This document shows positions 1-13,100 of a stretch of 64,000 nucleotides of DNA, piece after piece. Numbering within the stretch: position 1 is the first letter of the stretch; each line of letters begins with the position of its first letter. The DNA is taken from contig JAJGOT010000047.1 in assembly GCA_022457155.1 (NCBI GenBank), positions 969,001-1,033,000 on the forward strand, in the 5' to 3' direction. The DNA comes from Cladopsammia gracilis. Lineage: Eukaryota > Cnidaria > Anthozoa > Scleractinia > Dendrophylliidae. The notes below the pieces were generated by a model. That model searched no databases. It was not told the DNA's origin and was given only the letters and a program-made list of their open reading frames with translations. A program made the translations under genes and the position numbers.

Positions 1-159
1 ATCTAAAATAACCTTCTCGAAGGGTGACAGATGGGAAACGGAACTAAATTGGATTGGCTAAATCACTTGCTTGTCAATGACGCGTTGTCTTGGTTCCTTT
101 GTTATCAAAACAATGAGGTGTTTTTTAAAGAAATATATATTCATGTATTAATGTAATAA

Positions 160-960
160 TTTATATTCAGCCTATACCCGCTATACACGCTAAAATCGCT
201 ATACACCGTGTGTAAGCAATGAAAACCACATAAAATTACTGACTTACTTTCTCTCTGTTTAGTAAGTGGACAGCGACTTTAGCGTATACTACGGGTATAG
301 GCTGAATATATTACTGTCATAATATATTCAGTATTTTCCTGCTATACACTTTAAAATCGCTGTGCACTGTCTGTCTGTTTGCAAAGTGGATAGCGATTTC
401 AGCGTGTATAGCGGGTATAGGCTGAATATATTATATAATAAAAATAATATATATAAAAATAAAAAATAAATAAATAAATAATAATAAAAATATAATAATA
501 ATAATAATAATAATAACAATAATAATAATTAATTAATTAATTATTATTATTATTATTATTATATTATTTAATATATTCAGCCTATACCCGCTATACACGC
601 TGAAATCGCTATCCACTTTACAAACAGATAGAAACTTCTCAATAACTTCATGTGGTTTCCATTGCTTACACACAGTGCACAGCGATTTTGAAGTGTATAG
701 CGGGGAAAGACTGAATATATTATGACAGTAATATATTCAGCCTATACCCGTAGTATACGCTAAAGTCGCTGTCCACTTACTAAACAGATAGAAACTAAGT
801 CAGTAATTTCATGTGGTTTTCATTGCTTACATACGGTGTATAGCGATTTTAGCGTGTATAGCGGGTATAGGCTGAATATATTATTGTCATAATATATTCA
901 GCCTATACCCGTAGTATACGCAAAAATCGCTATCCACTTACTAAAAAGATGGAAACTTTC
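160..960. repeat. Cluster of palindromic MITE-like units in a larger palindrome
   Basis: About five units begin with ATATTCAGCCTATACCCG and most end with its reverse complement CGGGTATAGGCTGAATAT, at roughly 162-312, 321-432, 570-721, 730-883 and 890-960 (the last partial). Units 3 and 4 read as reverse complements of units 2 and 1, so the block is one imperfect palindrome centred in the AT-rich tract near 500. Inside the units AGCGATTT / AAATCGCT recurs. It looks like a non-autonomous DNA element that amplified head to head. The transposase family is unknown, and no protein is coded. Confidence 0.75.
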
Positions 961-1344
961 TTTTTTCTTATTTTATTATTTATTGGATTTGTTTGATTTG
1001 ATTTCAACGGATATGACGGAGACAACGGCAACAGCAGTTAGAGGTTTATCATATGGAATGACATTCAACTGAAAAAACAAATATTGCTTTTTTGAAAGAT
1101 CCTAAGGTCTGCTTCTCTTGTTCCCATACAGGAACAAGTGGACCTATCAGTACCTGTTCCTATTCAAAGGAACGCAATTGATTGTTAAGCGTATTTTCGA
1201 CATCGCAGAGTGTTGTGACTACAAGAAAAAGTAATTTCTAGTATCGCACCACCTTGAAATTGTACGAAAACATTAGCCGCGGAGAGATTAATACGGTAGT
1301 TGAAATTGTTTTAACGTTTTAATAAAGATGAAACAACAATAACA

Positions 1345-1459
1345 ACAAAGATATTAAATGTAAGGAGAAATGGAGACTCGGAAAAATGGGTTCAAATCCC
1401 ATCTGGGACTCGGATTTTTTTTCCGAGTCTCCATTTCTCCTTACATTTAATATCTTTGT
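1345..1459. repeat. Long hairpin with a tRNA B-box-like loop
   Basis: An arm of about 40 bp, ending GGAGACTCGGAAAAA near 1387, is repeated as its reverse complement from about 1417 to 1457. The loop contains GGGTTCAAATCCC, which matches the RNA polymerase III B-box consensus. No A box is seen nearby. It is either a tRNA-derived SINE fragment duplicated head to head or an inverted-repeat element that captured a tRNA 3' half. Confidence 0.6.
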
Positions 1460-1492
1460 TTTAATAAAGGGAACAGAAATTTTGGGAAACGA

Positions 1493-1742
<250 letters not shown>

Positions 1743-3029
1743 CTTAGTGCATTTTCCTAAAACCGTTAATTATTGACTTGAGCATTTACAGAGGTACACT
1801 GTATTGTAAAGTGATGTGGACATTTAACGATAATCGGTATTTTAAAATTAATAAAGGTGTCATTACTACATGTATCATGCCGATAGCTTACCCTTTTCAC
1901 TCTCGTCAACGTCTTCTCATGATTCTATGCTGGCTTAGTTTTCCATTTTTTTTCAAATATCATCATCCTGTGTGCTCTGCCAGTACTGACAAATAGCCCC
2001 TGAAAAAAAAGGAAATGTAATAAATGTACAGTGTACATGAATATTTGGTGAGTATAGGTACATGTAAACTCTGCCAAAAATGGTAACTAACTAAACAACA
2101 AAATCTGAACATAATTATTAGTATTTTCATGCACTCACACCCAAATTTATGCTGTATTTACTTGAATGAGTGCAAATTTCACATTTCTTCTGTTTACTTT
2201 GTGGTGTACTGCTTACTCGAGAGGTGTTATTTCAACTTGTTTGAGCCTTTTATCAATAGATTATCCAAATTTATGGTGAAACATGGACCTTTCCTTAAAA
2301 TAAAAATGACTGTTTTCTCTAAAAGTAAGAACAGAAAGAACAGTTATTCATGCACAAGGATAAATTTCCAGTTTGTTTAAAGCAAAATGTAATTACGGGT
2401 ATTTACATTTTTACTTTGACACAGTGATTTAAGAATTACCAATCTTGAATTCAAGTGATTTTAGTAAGTGTCACACTGTTACTTTGAGGTGTAGCAATAA
2501 TTCAAGATATTATAGTATCAGTGATGTGGTGATACAGTGTGTACATGTACTACAGGATTGCAAAACATTAAAACAGTTGAACCTACATTTACAGGCCACC
2601 CTTAGGACATGTTAACTGAAAATACTTTGTGGGCATGGTCAAATACATTAGAGTACAGTGTACATGTACATTAATGTCTAGAAAGCACGTAAATCTAAAA
2701 CAGTGGTGAATGCAATACATGCAGTAATGATCAATAACAACTCTGTAGTGTAGAGTGAATAAATCTTCTTCAAGTTTGGCATTTTAATACAGGTACACAT
2801 AAAATTAACAAAGACATGCGAACAAGGGACCGCCAAAGCATGGCGGTGACCACTGAATAGAGGTGACTGTTTAATAAACTCAGGCAGCAGATACAAAATT
2901 TGCATGGGCAAAAATACAGCGTATGGAACTGGCCACTTAATTAAATAGAGGATGGCCACCTAATACAATCACTAAAATAGGTTGTACTGTACTTGGAGTG
3001 TAAACTCTGTATCCTGATCACCAGGAAAT
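1743..3029. other. No gene recognised; AT-rich spacer
   Basis: Short open frames only, none with a recognisable domain or convincing splice structure. The stretch ends at the left terminus of the hAT element at 3030. Confidence 0.6.
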
Positions 3030-6000
3030 CAGGGCTGTCAATAAGTTTTGAATTAGCCAGCAGCTCTTAGAAAGTAGGCGTCAGCCTACTTTCCGAGCGC
3101 CGAAGGCGCGAGCCACCTAGGGGGGTCTGGGGGCATGCCCCCCCAGAAAATTTTGAAATTTAGATGCTCGGAAATGCTATTTTCGACGTTTTCCTGACAG
3201 TATTCGGGCCCTAAAGAACAATCAAAATAAGAATACATTAACCATTTTTTATGTTTATTAAACAACCATTCTTGTTAAAAGTTCAACCACTGGCTTTTAA
3301 AAAAGAGGCAAATACACCTTCAAAAAAGACATTGAATGTTTTAAGTTCTCATAGCCATTGTCCTTTTAACTCTGCTCTTTGGCGAACTGGTGTACACTTA
3401 TTGGTAACAATACTGAAAGGTAAAGAGTCATTTATATTACAACCATTCTTTTTCACAAAAATTCAACCACTGATGTTTAGAAAAGAGAATCAGAAAATAC
3501 ATCTCAAGATACATTTCCAAATACTGATTAAAAAATACTTTCTGTTTCAATGTTTTAACTAAAGTTCATGTTGTCATGTGACAATACTGAAAGCTGAAGT
3601 ATAATCCTTATTACAACCATTTTTTCTTAAAAATGCAACTTCTGACTTTTAGAAAGAACGAAATAAGACATATCATGTTCAAGTACTAATTAAAAATTAA
3701 AATACATGTCCTTTAGCTTTAGTTTTCACTTTTCCTTTTGAGCATGTCCTCTGTTCCTTTGGGGACCTGGTTTTGAAGTAATTAAAGTAAAGTTACTGTT
3801 AGTCGTCCATATCAGACTCAAATGCACTGTCTGACGACAATGACAGATCAAGTTCCTTTGCAAGTTCCTCTTCAAGTTCCTCTTCTTGCTCTCGGGTGGA
3901 ACAGGATTTTTCCCCTTGGTCTGAACTTGGCATGCTCTCAACTTCTTGTGCTTCGCTGCCTTCTCCTTCTTCTTCTCCTTCCTCCACTTCATCCTTGTTG
4001 TTTTGTGCATTTTGTGCATTTGGTTGCTGAAGACCAGACCGTGACAGTTTTTTCCTCTTCTTCTTCTCCTTCCATAACTCCACTGCCTTGTTAATCACAG
4101 CTTCAGATTCTTTTACTGGTGGCCCATTTATGGCAATATGAAGCAGACTTTCGAGCATCTCCTTCTTCAGGGAATTTCTCAGCCGTGTTTTTAGGCGCTT
4201 AAGGGCACTGGCCCCCCTTTCCGGCCATGCATTAGAAACAGGCATAGAGAGGCAGATTTCTGCCACTTGTAACAGCAAGGGATAACTTCTGCTGTAGGAT
4301 TCTTTGCGTCTTAGGAACCTCTGTAGGGCCCATTCTGTGGAAGTTGCAGAAGGTGAAGGAATAGCCTGGTAGTCCTTACTCCAGTCGGACAGCTCGTACT
4401 TGAAGTTGTTCCATTCAGCTTCCAGTTTAAGGCGTTTGCTTCTGTTTTCATCTCCACTAAAAAAGTGATTTGCAAGGGTTTGGATGTCTTTTTGTCCATA
4501 TCCTACAAACTCAGGGTTTGCAATAGGCGTGGATAGTGGATCAAAGATACGGAAGGATGATACGACTGGCAAAGAGTGCTGGAAGCGTTGGTCTATATTG
4601 TCTGTCAAGGCTGTCACATATTGGGAGCATAGTTCGTGCATCTTTGCCTCTGTCTTTGTTATCTCATCTTCACTGAACTCAAGGCAAGCAAGTTTTCCAG
4701 TTGTTGTCTCCTTTCGGAACTCTTTGACAGTGATGTTTTCTTGAACAAGCTTGTTTAGAGAATCTTTAGATGCTTTGATGGCAGGAGAAATACGAGAAAA
4801 AGATATGGACCCCTTTTGAAACACCTTACTAAGAATCGAGAGCACAGGCAGAATACCTTTTAAGATATACAGAACACCAATAAAATCAGGTTTCTTCAAC
4901 TTCTTAAGGAGGCCTATAGCCGTAGGGTTAGAGTCCTTGTTCTGATACCATCGCAAGGTCTGAAGAAGGGCTGGCAAGTTTCGACACACACTCTCCACAG
5001 ATTTATCCAGAGATAGCCATCTTGTTCGGCATGCTTTCTGTACTTTTGTTGCAAGTTTTTCTTTGCTCTTTTCAGACATGCTGTCAAGTTTCTTCATCTC
5101 AGAGGAAGTTTGCACATAAACTGCTGACCTTGCTGCTGAGTTTTCAAAGAAACTCCAGAGCTGCCGAAGGACAGTTTCTACTTGCGATATTTGGGTCAGG
5201 TTGTCATTTGCATCATTGCAAGCAAGGGCGAGGCGGTGGCAGATACAGTGGATGTTAATCAGAGTTGGGACTGTTTCCCTTAGCTTGGCTGCTACCCCAT
5301 TGCGAGAGCCTGTCATGACACTTACCCCATCACTGGCTAGACTACCGAGCTTAGTGATATCCAAACCATCGTTTGACAATTCTTCCTTGATAAGTTTTAC
5401 AATGGTCGCTGAATTTGCAGATGTCGAGCTTTCAAGCACATTCTGAATTGACAGAAAATGGACTTCTGGTGCACCTGTCTCTGGGTTAGCAAACTGTATA
5501 AAAGAAATCAGCTGCTCAACCACAGAGACATCGGTGGCTTCATCCACCATCAGGCCATAGCTGCCTGCGTTCTTTACCCTCATTAGCATTTCATCCTTCA
5601 AAGCTTGGCCCAACAACAAAAACAATTCTCGTTGTGAACCCTGAGATCTGTGGGCAAAACGCTTTATTTCAGAAACGCCAAGAATTTCTTCCAGTTCCAA
5701 TAAAGATGTGAACTTGCGATTAGCAATCTCTTCTTTGGCCAACCAATATGCCGACATGACGGCGTGGTGCAATGCTGAATCTTTTGTCTGCAACTGGGTT
5801 TCAAACTCTTTGTGGAAGAATGACACTCGTTTATTGAGCTCCCTCTGAATGGCTATCTCATGTTGTTGTGAGCCACTGTGTCCATCTTTTCCAATCAGTG
5901 CACTCTTTTTAAATCTTATAGCAGGGACCTGGTTAAACTTTTTTTGATGGTTGAATGGATTTTCACAATCGTGCATTCTGCACAGCAGGCAGAACATACC

Positions 6001-7304
6001 ATTCCCTTCTTCATATACGAGCCACCACAAACCAGTCTTCTCACAATATCCAACACCTCTGTCAAGAATCCACTCATGCTTAAAACGACCATCACATGAT
6101 TTATTACAACCCTCTTTGCATTTATAAAAATAGTGAAGTTTTGGTGACTCTTGAAAATACTGGCTTATTAGCTCAATTGCACGAGAAGTAGGAACAGATT
6201 TAGTTGAACGATGTGTTGGCTTGTTTACAGTGTCCACAGGGGCTGCTGCTGAAGAAAAAAAAGTAGCTATAGTTATTCTTGTTATATTTTTTACCACCTT
6301 ATGTGTTGGGGCAAATATTTACAAATGATTCATACCAACTTCAACATGGGCTTCACCAGTTTGAAGTGTACTTTCATTACATCCACCTCCATTACCTGTA
6401 GTATTTCGAAAAAAACACGCAAAGGAATTACAATAGATAGGATTTTGTTTAACTGTGACTGAAATTCTCTCACACCAAAAAAAAACTAACTACTGTCAGT
6501 ACCTTCCAGTTCAGACGCCAACGATCCAACAGGAAGACTTGCATTATCAACAGAACCCTCGCTTTCTGTCAGAAGAATAAGCAAATACTACAAGTCTAAA
6601 AGTTGTCTCCCGAATTGACGAACTAAGCAGCTTGGCATTTGATATTGTTTCAATATTTCCAGTAAAAGGAGCAAAAAAAAGTTTAATACAAGGTAGTACA
6701 ACATTAAGCTTAATGTTGATTGCTGTAGTGACTAATAACCCGGTTCAAAGAAATCTGTAAGTGTGCTCTAAGCATAATTATCATATTTCAATCGAATTTC
6801 AGTGTTCAAATCACAGAAATACCAAGGTTTTTTCAAAAGGCTTGTAATACACGCGAAAATTAATAAAAACGTCTTTACCTTTGCTTTGTTCACTCGATGA
6901 AGAATGAAAAAACGTGCTCAGCAATGTCTGCCTTGGTTTCTTCGGTGCGGACGCCATCTTGGCACATGCAAAAGCCTGGGTTCTAGTCTTGTGAAAATGT
7001 CCCAGGCGTTCCATACGGTTCGCGTTCAACAACCCTTCGATCTTCTTCGACGTTTTTACTTCTACCGAAAGGTTAACACGTTAAAACTCTGGAAGTGTGG
7101 CCTTTACTTTGGCTCAGACGTTTTGCAATTACTTTTGCGGGATCTTTTTATTATTTTAAGCTGGTTTCTTGCTGGATTCTGTTCTGTAAAAATGTTCCAG
7201 GGGTCTTACCAAAATTAACAGTAAAATGAGACGAAAGTAGGCGGCCAAAGGTTGGTCAGTAGCCGGCTGTTTCGGCCGGCTACCGGCCCTTATTGACAGC
7301 CCTG
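3030..7304 (-). mobile_element. Full-length hAT-superfamily DNA transposon
   Basis: Left end CAGGGCTGTCAATAAG (3030-3045) and right end CTTATTGACAGCCCTG (7289-7304) are a perfect 16-bp terminal inverted repeat, followed by weaker similarity (TAGCCAGC versus its counterpart). CAGGG-type termini are usual for hAT elements. Subterminal copies of GAAAGTAGGCG lie at both ends (near 3071 and 7232), with a palindrome of the motif at 3071-3094, which suits a transposase-binding array. The only gene inside is the hAT transposase on the minus strand. The flanks (CAGGAAAT on the left, CAGATTTT on the right) do not give a clean 8-bp target duplication, so the insertion is old or the flanks were rearranged; a tandem duplication starts right at the right end. 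Confidence 0.8.
3799..6957 (-). CDS. hAT-family transposase, ZNF862-like group (four exons)
   Basis: Exons at 6957-6879, 6565-6503, 6395-6336 and 6248-3799 join in phase 1 at every junction and have GT-AG borders, giving 883 residues without a stop. The start used is the ATG at 6957 (MASAPKKPRQTLLSTFF); an in-frame upstream ATG at 7032 is possible. The large last exon carries a Cys/His-rich TTF/BED-like region (FYKCKEGCNKSC...; MFCLLCRMHDC), then an RNase H-like core with LMVDEATDVSVVEQL, SDGVSVMTGSRNGV and the hAT signature CHRLALACND, and a C-terminal hAT dimerisation region (YPLLLQVAEICLSMPVSNA; ERGASALKRLKTRLRN). The last roughly 90 residues are Lys- then Glu/Asp-rich. The family moves DNA by cut and paste in the nucleus. 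Because terminal repeats bracket it, it is read as a transposon gene rather than a domesticated host gene; low-expression domestication cannot be excluded. Confidence 0.85.
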
Positions 7305-7735
7305 CAGATTTTAGAAAAATAAAAGATCATTGCCACAAGCGCCATTTTTTCCACTCGGAGATGGATAAACAACATTGGCACTGTCCACTCAAAGATGGAT
7401 GGCCGTTACTTGTGTCAATGAACGTTGTTAGGTTTATCAAAATATTTTCTAACGACATCCTACTAAAATTCGCAACTCGATATAGCAATCATTGTCAGTT
7501 TTGTTGTCTCTTTCGCGACGGATTTTAGAAAAATCAAAGATCATTGACACAAGCGCCATTTTTTCCACTCGGAGATGGATAAACAACATTGGCACTGCCC
7601 ACTCAAAGATGGGCGGCCGTTACTTGTGTCAATGAATGTTGTTAGGTTTATCAAAATATTTTCTAACGACATCCTACTAAAATTCGCAACTTGATAGCAA
7701 TCATTGTCGGTTTTATTGTTGTCTCTTTGGCATAA
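7305..7735. repeat. 213-bp tandem duplication
   Basis: The block starting GATTTTAGAAAAAT at 7308 is repeated from 7521 with few changes (CACTCGGAGATGGATAAAC and AAATATTTTCTAACGACATC occur in both). The first copy abuts the right terminus of the hAT element. No convincing coding content. Confidence 0.9.
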
Positions 7736-8063
7736 TAAGCTTACATACAACATTCAGTACTTAAAACTGACTTATTTTGAGACAAAAATACTTGTTGTGT
7801 ATAGTGAAAGTAACTGAAACTCATTTGCAATGACCATACATATACATGTATTTGTGTTTGTGAAAGTTGCTTGGTTTATCACAAAGAAAAGTACTAGACT
7901 GTATCATTTAAGATCTAAGATCACCAAATGAGATACATGTAAACGTCATTCCTTCCGCTCAAATGTGGATAAACGGCTTTGAAATTATGATAATAAATGT
8001 TAAGCTTATGTCAGAAATAAAAAATACACGAAAAGCATTCAATACTTCTTTACAAGTACTTAC

Positions 8064-8378
8064 TCTAACAGCGCCATAAAGAACTGTTTGTAGTGTGCAA
8101 CTACTGTTCCAGCCTCCAGAACTTTAATTTAAAATGATGAATTTCAACACGAATCAAGCTACAGCTGTACGTAGGTTTGAGCCTATAGCCGGAGTAGAAA
8201 GGGCATTAAAACACGCTAAACACTTGCGGCTTACAAATCATTTGTTGTTTCTGATTTAAATAAACTACATGTACACGAGGAAGCATAAAAAGTGTAGGCT
8301 AGCATGTTTTAAAATAGCAAATAAAACAAACACATCGAACCTACCTTTGCAGAAACATCTTCGATCACTGGCGGCCAT
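8064..8378 (-). CDS. Candidate 5' exons of an unrecognised gene
   Basis: On the minus strand an ATG at 8378 starts MAASDRRCFCK and reaches a GTAGGT donor at 8345. A second open block, 8121-8064, has an AG acceptor and a GTAAGT donor and joins in phase (VLEAGTVVAHYKQFFMALL). The DNA upstream (8500-8700) is more GC-rich, as expected near a promoter. No family is recognised and no third exon was found further left, so this could be chance. Confidence 0.25.
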
Positions 8379-10179
8379 AATGAATTCGAAAATATGACTC
8401 CATAAGCTTGATGAAATGGAAGAAAAATATGCATATCCAGCGCAGATACGTTGAAACAATGTTATAAGGTGATAAATAGAGCTTACAAAGCGAGACGATA
8501 ACTTTCTAATCCCTTCAAATGCTTCAGATTAAACTAAATGTACAGACTTGAGCTCGAAGGTTCGCCGTTGAAAAGTGAAAAGAGCGCCAATAACTCGAAC
8601 AGCCCGCCGGGAAGAACTCCATATGCGCATGACAAAACCGTACTCAACCTCTCCCGGCCACAGTGTGGCACACTTTCAGCGGGAAAACTTTATACTCCAC
8701 AGACATGCATGTGAAGCAAACCTACCATTAATTGGCCCTAGTTTGTTTTAATAGCCGGAAACATCACTTCGCCGTGATAATGGCAAATTAGCAATAAATA
8801 AAAATTTGCCCGAATAAAAAATTCTGTTAGGTACAGCTCAACATCAACACAATTCTGTTTATACATCAGACCAGGAGCCTTTTACTCAGACCTCAGATCT
8901 CGAACCAACAACGGTAAGAACTTCAGATTGAAAATTGTGGTTTGGGCCGGCCTGGAGTTTTTGTAAAATGTACGATATAAAACAATAGGAATCAGTTAGG
9001 AATACGCGGACTTAAACACTACGGAAACGGGTGTGTTCGTGTCCGTGATCGGAAACCCTACGGAAATGCGTAGAGAATGAATAAATTTCTTGTTACGTGT
9101 TTCCCGTTGTATCCGCGTCGCGGAAACGCGACTGAAACTCAAAGTTTCATGTTTCCGTAACATTTCCGAGTTACGGGAACTCCTTATTTCACCCTGTGGT
9201 TATTATAGAAGATGAAAGGGCTTATTGAGCAGGATTGTGTAAACCTTAAAAATATACTGAATACGCCTCAAAACTATAATGCGCTTGAAACGATGAAACC
9301 ATAAAATGATGCGGAAGGCTACGGTTTAGTGGATAGTTGTTAAAAACGAATTGCATTTGGAAAGGATCTATGTTTAAAATGCTACTACGATCAAATTATA
9401 ATAACAATCAGCATAGAAAATTGCACGAAGAACGAGTCTAAAGTTTTTGTTGCTTTTCGCGTGATTTTCAACACTTATTGTTATTATAATTTCAACCCGT
9501 GAGGTATGTTTGAGTCTTTTACGTCACTTTCTCCCATTCGCAACCAAGCCTTGGAACAAGGTTTTTTAATGGCGGCCGTAAATTCTCGGAAATAAATGTT
9601 AAAATTAAATGACTTCTGATGTTCGTAATGAATTGAAATTTGGCAAGATGAGTAAGGAAGTCTAATAGTACACGAAAATGTAAAAAAATGAAAATCAAAA
9701 ATTTGATCGTAGTAGCCCTTTAACATGCTTGTTAGTTTATGCAAATTAATGCAAACACATGCACATTTCGTATTAAAATAGGTTATTTCTCTTAACCTTG
9801 CATGAAGTTGGGGACCTGAAACTACGTTTGTGCCAAGTGGCGTTTAAAACTTATTTCAGTAAACAGATTTTAAAATATTAAAAGCTGAGGGAGAAAAACT
9901 TGTTTTTGGGATTTCTTTGTTTGAAATTGCTCTCTGATTGGCAGCTGTCGATCTTCCTCAAAATTTGGTCAGACTGACCATAATTCTATCAAATGAATTT
10001 GGTGACTGCTCCAATAAGCCAGGGCAAGCGATCTCTGAAAAGCCAGAAACCCTAGGGGTCTGTTTTATCAAAAAAGCCTTGAACGAAGTGTTACAAAATT
10101 GCTTTGTTAATAAGCTATTTAAACTGACCCGCTTCATCAAACCAGCCATAATCTGTACTTTTGTTTAAACGCTCAACAG
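8379..10179. other. No gene recognised
   Basis: The stretch at 8990-9190 has repeated GGAAAC/CGGAAA words in both orientations, probably an old repeat. The rest shows only short open frames. The missing first exon or exons of the kinase gene may lie here. Confidence 0.5.
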
Positions 10180-13100
10180 AGCCAAGACCTGGCAGGGCTG
10201 GAACAGCTGACTCGCATAAGTCACAAGTTCAGAAGTGAGCTCGACGCAGGCTATTTTGAACGCATCGGCGAAGGAAGCTTTGGTTATGTGTACCAGGCAA
10301 AGAAGGCCGGACGAACAGTAGCAGTGAAAATTTTAAAGAATAAAGAAGACAGCAAACAGATCGAATATTTCGAGAGGGAAGTTGACATGCTAAGGTAATT
10401 CAATATACTGAAGAAACATACATCTAAAAGTTAAAATAATGTAATCTTAAATTTTCGGGAAGTGCTTTTCAAAAAGTGTGAAAATGTTGCTGTTGTTAAG
10501 CAGCTAACAACATGACGCTACGAGCTTCTTCCTATATTCTAGAATAACATCAATTACGCGAATTTATAATAAACCATTCGTTGCCAACATCAGCGAGCTA
10601 ACAGTGGCAACATAAAGGATGCGTCGTTTTCCTTTATGTTTAATTTAATTTAACGGTGTTTGCAAGTTAGGGTGTTTCTCGTGTATTTTTTCATGATACA
10701 GTACTATAAAAGTTAATTCACAGGGTTAACTCCTGCTCAAAGTATCATATATTCCAATACAAATATTGCATGTAAACCAGGTGATGTAAGATGAAAGCAG
10801 TGGTTTCGTTTTTCTTGTCTTTTAAGGAAAGCGAACCACCCAAAGATTGTGGAGGTGATCTCTATTCACATCTCCAAGCAGAATGAATTGTCCATCGTGA
10901 TGGAGTTTATGGCAGGAGGGAATCTTAAAGACCTGCTAAAAACAGAAAGGAAAGGGCAGGGGAAAGAATTCACGGTCAGGTTTATTGAGGATATTGGCTC
11001 AGCTATTGAACATCTGCATTCCTTGGATGTTATGCACAGGGACGTTAAACCTGAAAACATATTTGTAAGTATCATTTTCATCCGTGCAAAGAAGCTATTA
11101 GACTAAACGTTTTGCTAGTTTCTGGTGGATGTGTTGCACCTCTAGGAAAAATAAACAATTGTTTCGGTTTGAGAACTGCAATTTGCTACCTACCGCTGAA
11201 CACTGTAGCGACGAACACTGAATTTTTTCAGCAATTTTTAGTACAGGCACAATAGCGACATACGTAATCAAACTCACGATATTGCAGTTGCCTTTACACA
11301 CATCCGCTATTGACAAAGTTAAACTATATTAGTGAACAAAAATGGCAGAAAGTATCTGTCATGACAGTAATCCAATCAAGAGACTTTTGTAATCTGGAAT
11401 CCATAATGATTGCAGAATTCAAAATCCTCGGGGGAGGGAGTACTCCTCAAATTTCTTGGTGGGGGTTTCTAGCCCGCCTATTGAAACCTTTACCCTTTTT
11501 TCATACCTGACCCCCGAAAAAATGGGACATGAACGCCAAAGCGATACCAATTTTAGACCAAAATGGCTTAAAAGACATACCATTTGGGCCGCACATACCT
11601 ATATAGCTATGAGGGAGTATCTCCGCCTTCCCCGGGCTTGAATCCATTCACTGAAATCCGCGATCACCATAGCTTGAAATCCAAAATTCATGACCCTCCG
11701 TTGGTTTTTTTCCATGGAGGGGTGATAGATTAAAGGGTGAAGAGGTAGTTAACAAAGTCTGACCTACCACAATATATAATATTTCCCCAGTTGTCCAAGG
11801 ATCATAAAGTCCTGAAACTTGGAGACTTCGGTTTAGCCCGTGCTACTGAAGGGACCAGGCACACTAAAACCGAGATTGGATCCTACCGCTACATGGCACC
11901 TGAAGTGATGAGTTCTGGAGGTCACTACTCCAAGAAATCTGATGTTTACAGTTTTGGTGAGTTGATTGGCTATGAAAATTAAAGGAGCAGTTAGTTTCAT
12001 TCTAAAGAAAATGTGGCACTTTGTCGTTGGGGAAGGCAAACACTAAAGTTTGGTCTCAGTTGAGTTTATAAATTAGACGATACTAAGTTTATAGTGATTT
12101 TTTCAAGAAAAGAGTGGCCTTCAAACACTAGGCCATATTTTTGGCACCCACTGCCATCCTGGCACTCCCTACCCCCCCGGGGTGGCGGGGGGGGGGGGGT
12201 CATCAGTTCATTTTTGGGTGGTGGTGTGCCGCTGAGACTCTGAAACCCTTACCCTATACCAGACCATTTCCAGTGATATTTTGCAACTCTATTTTCCATG
12301 GACTAGACACCAAAACTCCCTACCCTACCCCAGACTCGCTGTTTTCCAGAAACCCTATCACTATAAAGTTGCCGTGATGATTTGTATTTCCGTTTAAGGA
12401 AGGCTAGCTGTTTCACGGACTTCAGAGTTTTAATTCCTATTTGAGACTGTAAATGATACCGTATCTATTCTAGACTGAACTGTTTTGAAAATTAAATCTC
12501 TCATAGCAGCATACAGTATAGCCTGTATAGCCGAAGTCATTTCTTGAGCTTATACAAGACGAAAACGCCGGTCCCTATCGATCCAAAGACTGTAAACAAA
12601 ACCGGACCTTCATTTTGGGATTTATTTCAAACAAATATTTATTTTGGCTTCTTAATGTTTTATTTCTGTTTTTTTTTTTGGTGGATTGACATAAAAACGT
12701 TAAACTAAAAGAAAGAATAGCTGACCAATTGTTCTTTTTGTAGATTCTCGCTGGCATGTGACTTTTACAAATGGCATGGAAGTTTTACATTGACATATAC
12801 ACACATCCATTTATTTTTGAGCAAGATCTGTTCTGCTGAAAACAAGGGCAGCATTACTGCATCATTCTGTATTATTTTATCTCTGCAGGGTTATGTCTAA
12901 TTGATGTGGTGAGTGGCAAACCTGTTTTTGATGACATTGAGAATGACAAAAGGGTGTTCTCGAAAAAAATCTCAGGCCAGAAACCAATTATTCCAGTAAG
13001 TTTGACTTTATCTTAGAATAAACACTAGCAACAATTAGAAGCTAAATATCATGGCTTTTAAAGTATTACTTTTCAACTTAACTAGCTGACTCTTTTCTGA

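Noticed and set aside
6249..6297. N-terminal extension MVKNITRITIATFFSS of the transposase last exon
   Set aside because: A strong acceptor at 6249-6254 and in-phase upstream exons show this piece is intron.
9938..10168. 76-codon frame just before the first kinase exon
   Set aside because: It is in another frame, ends before the exon, has no donor site, and the minus strand is equally open.
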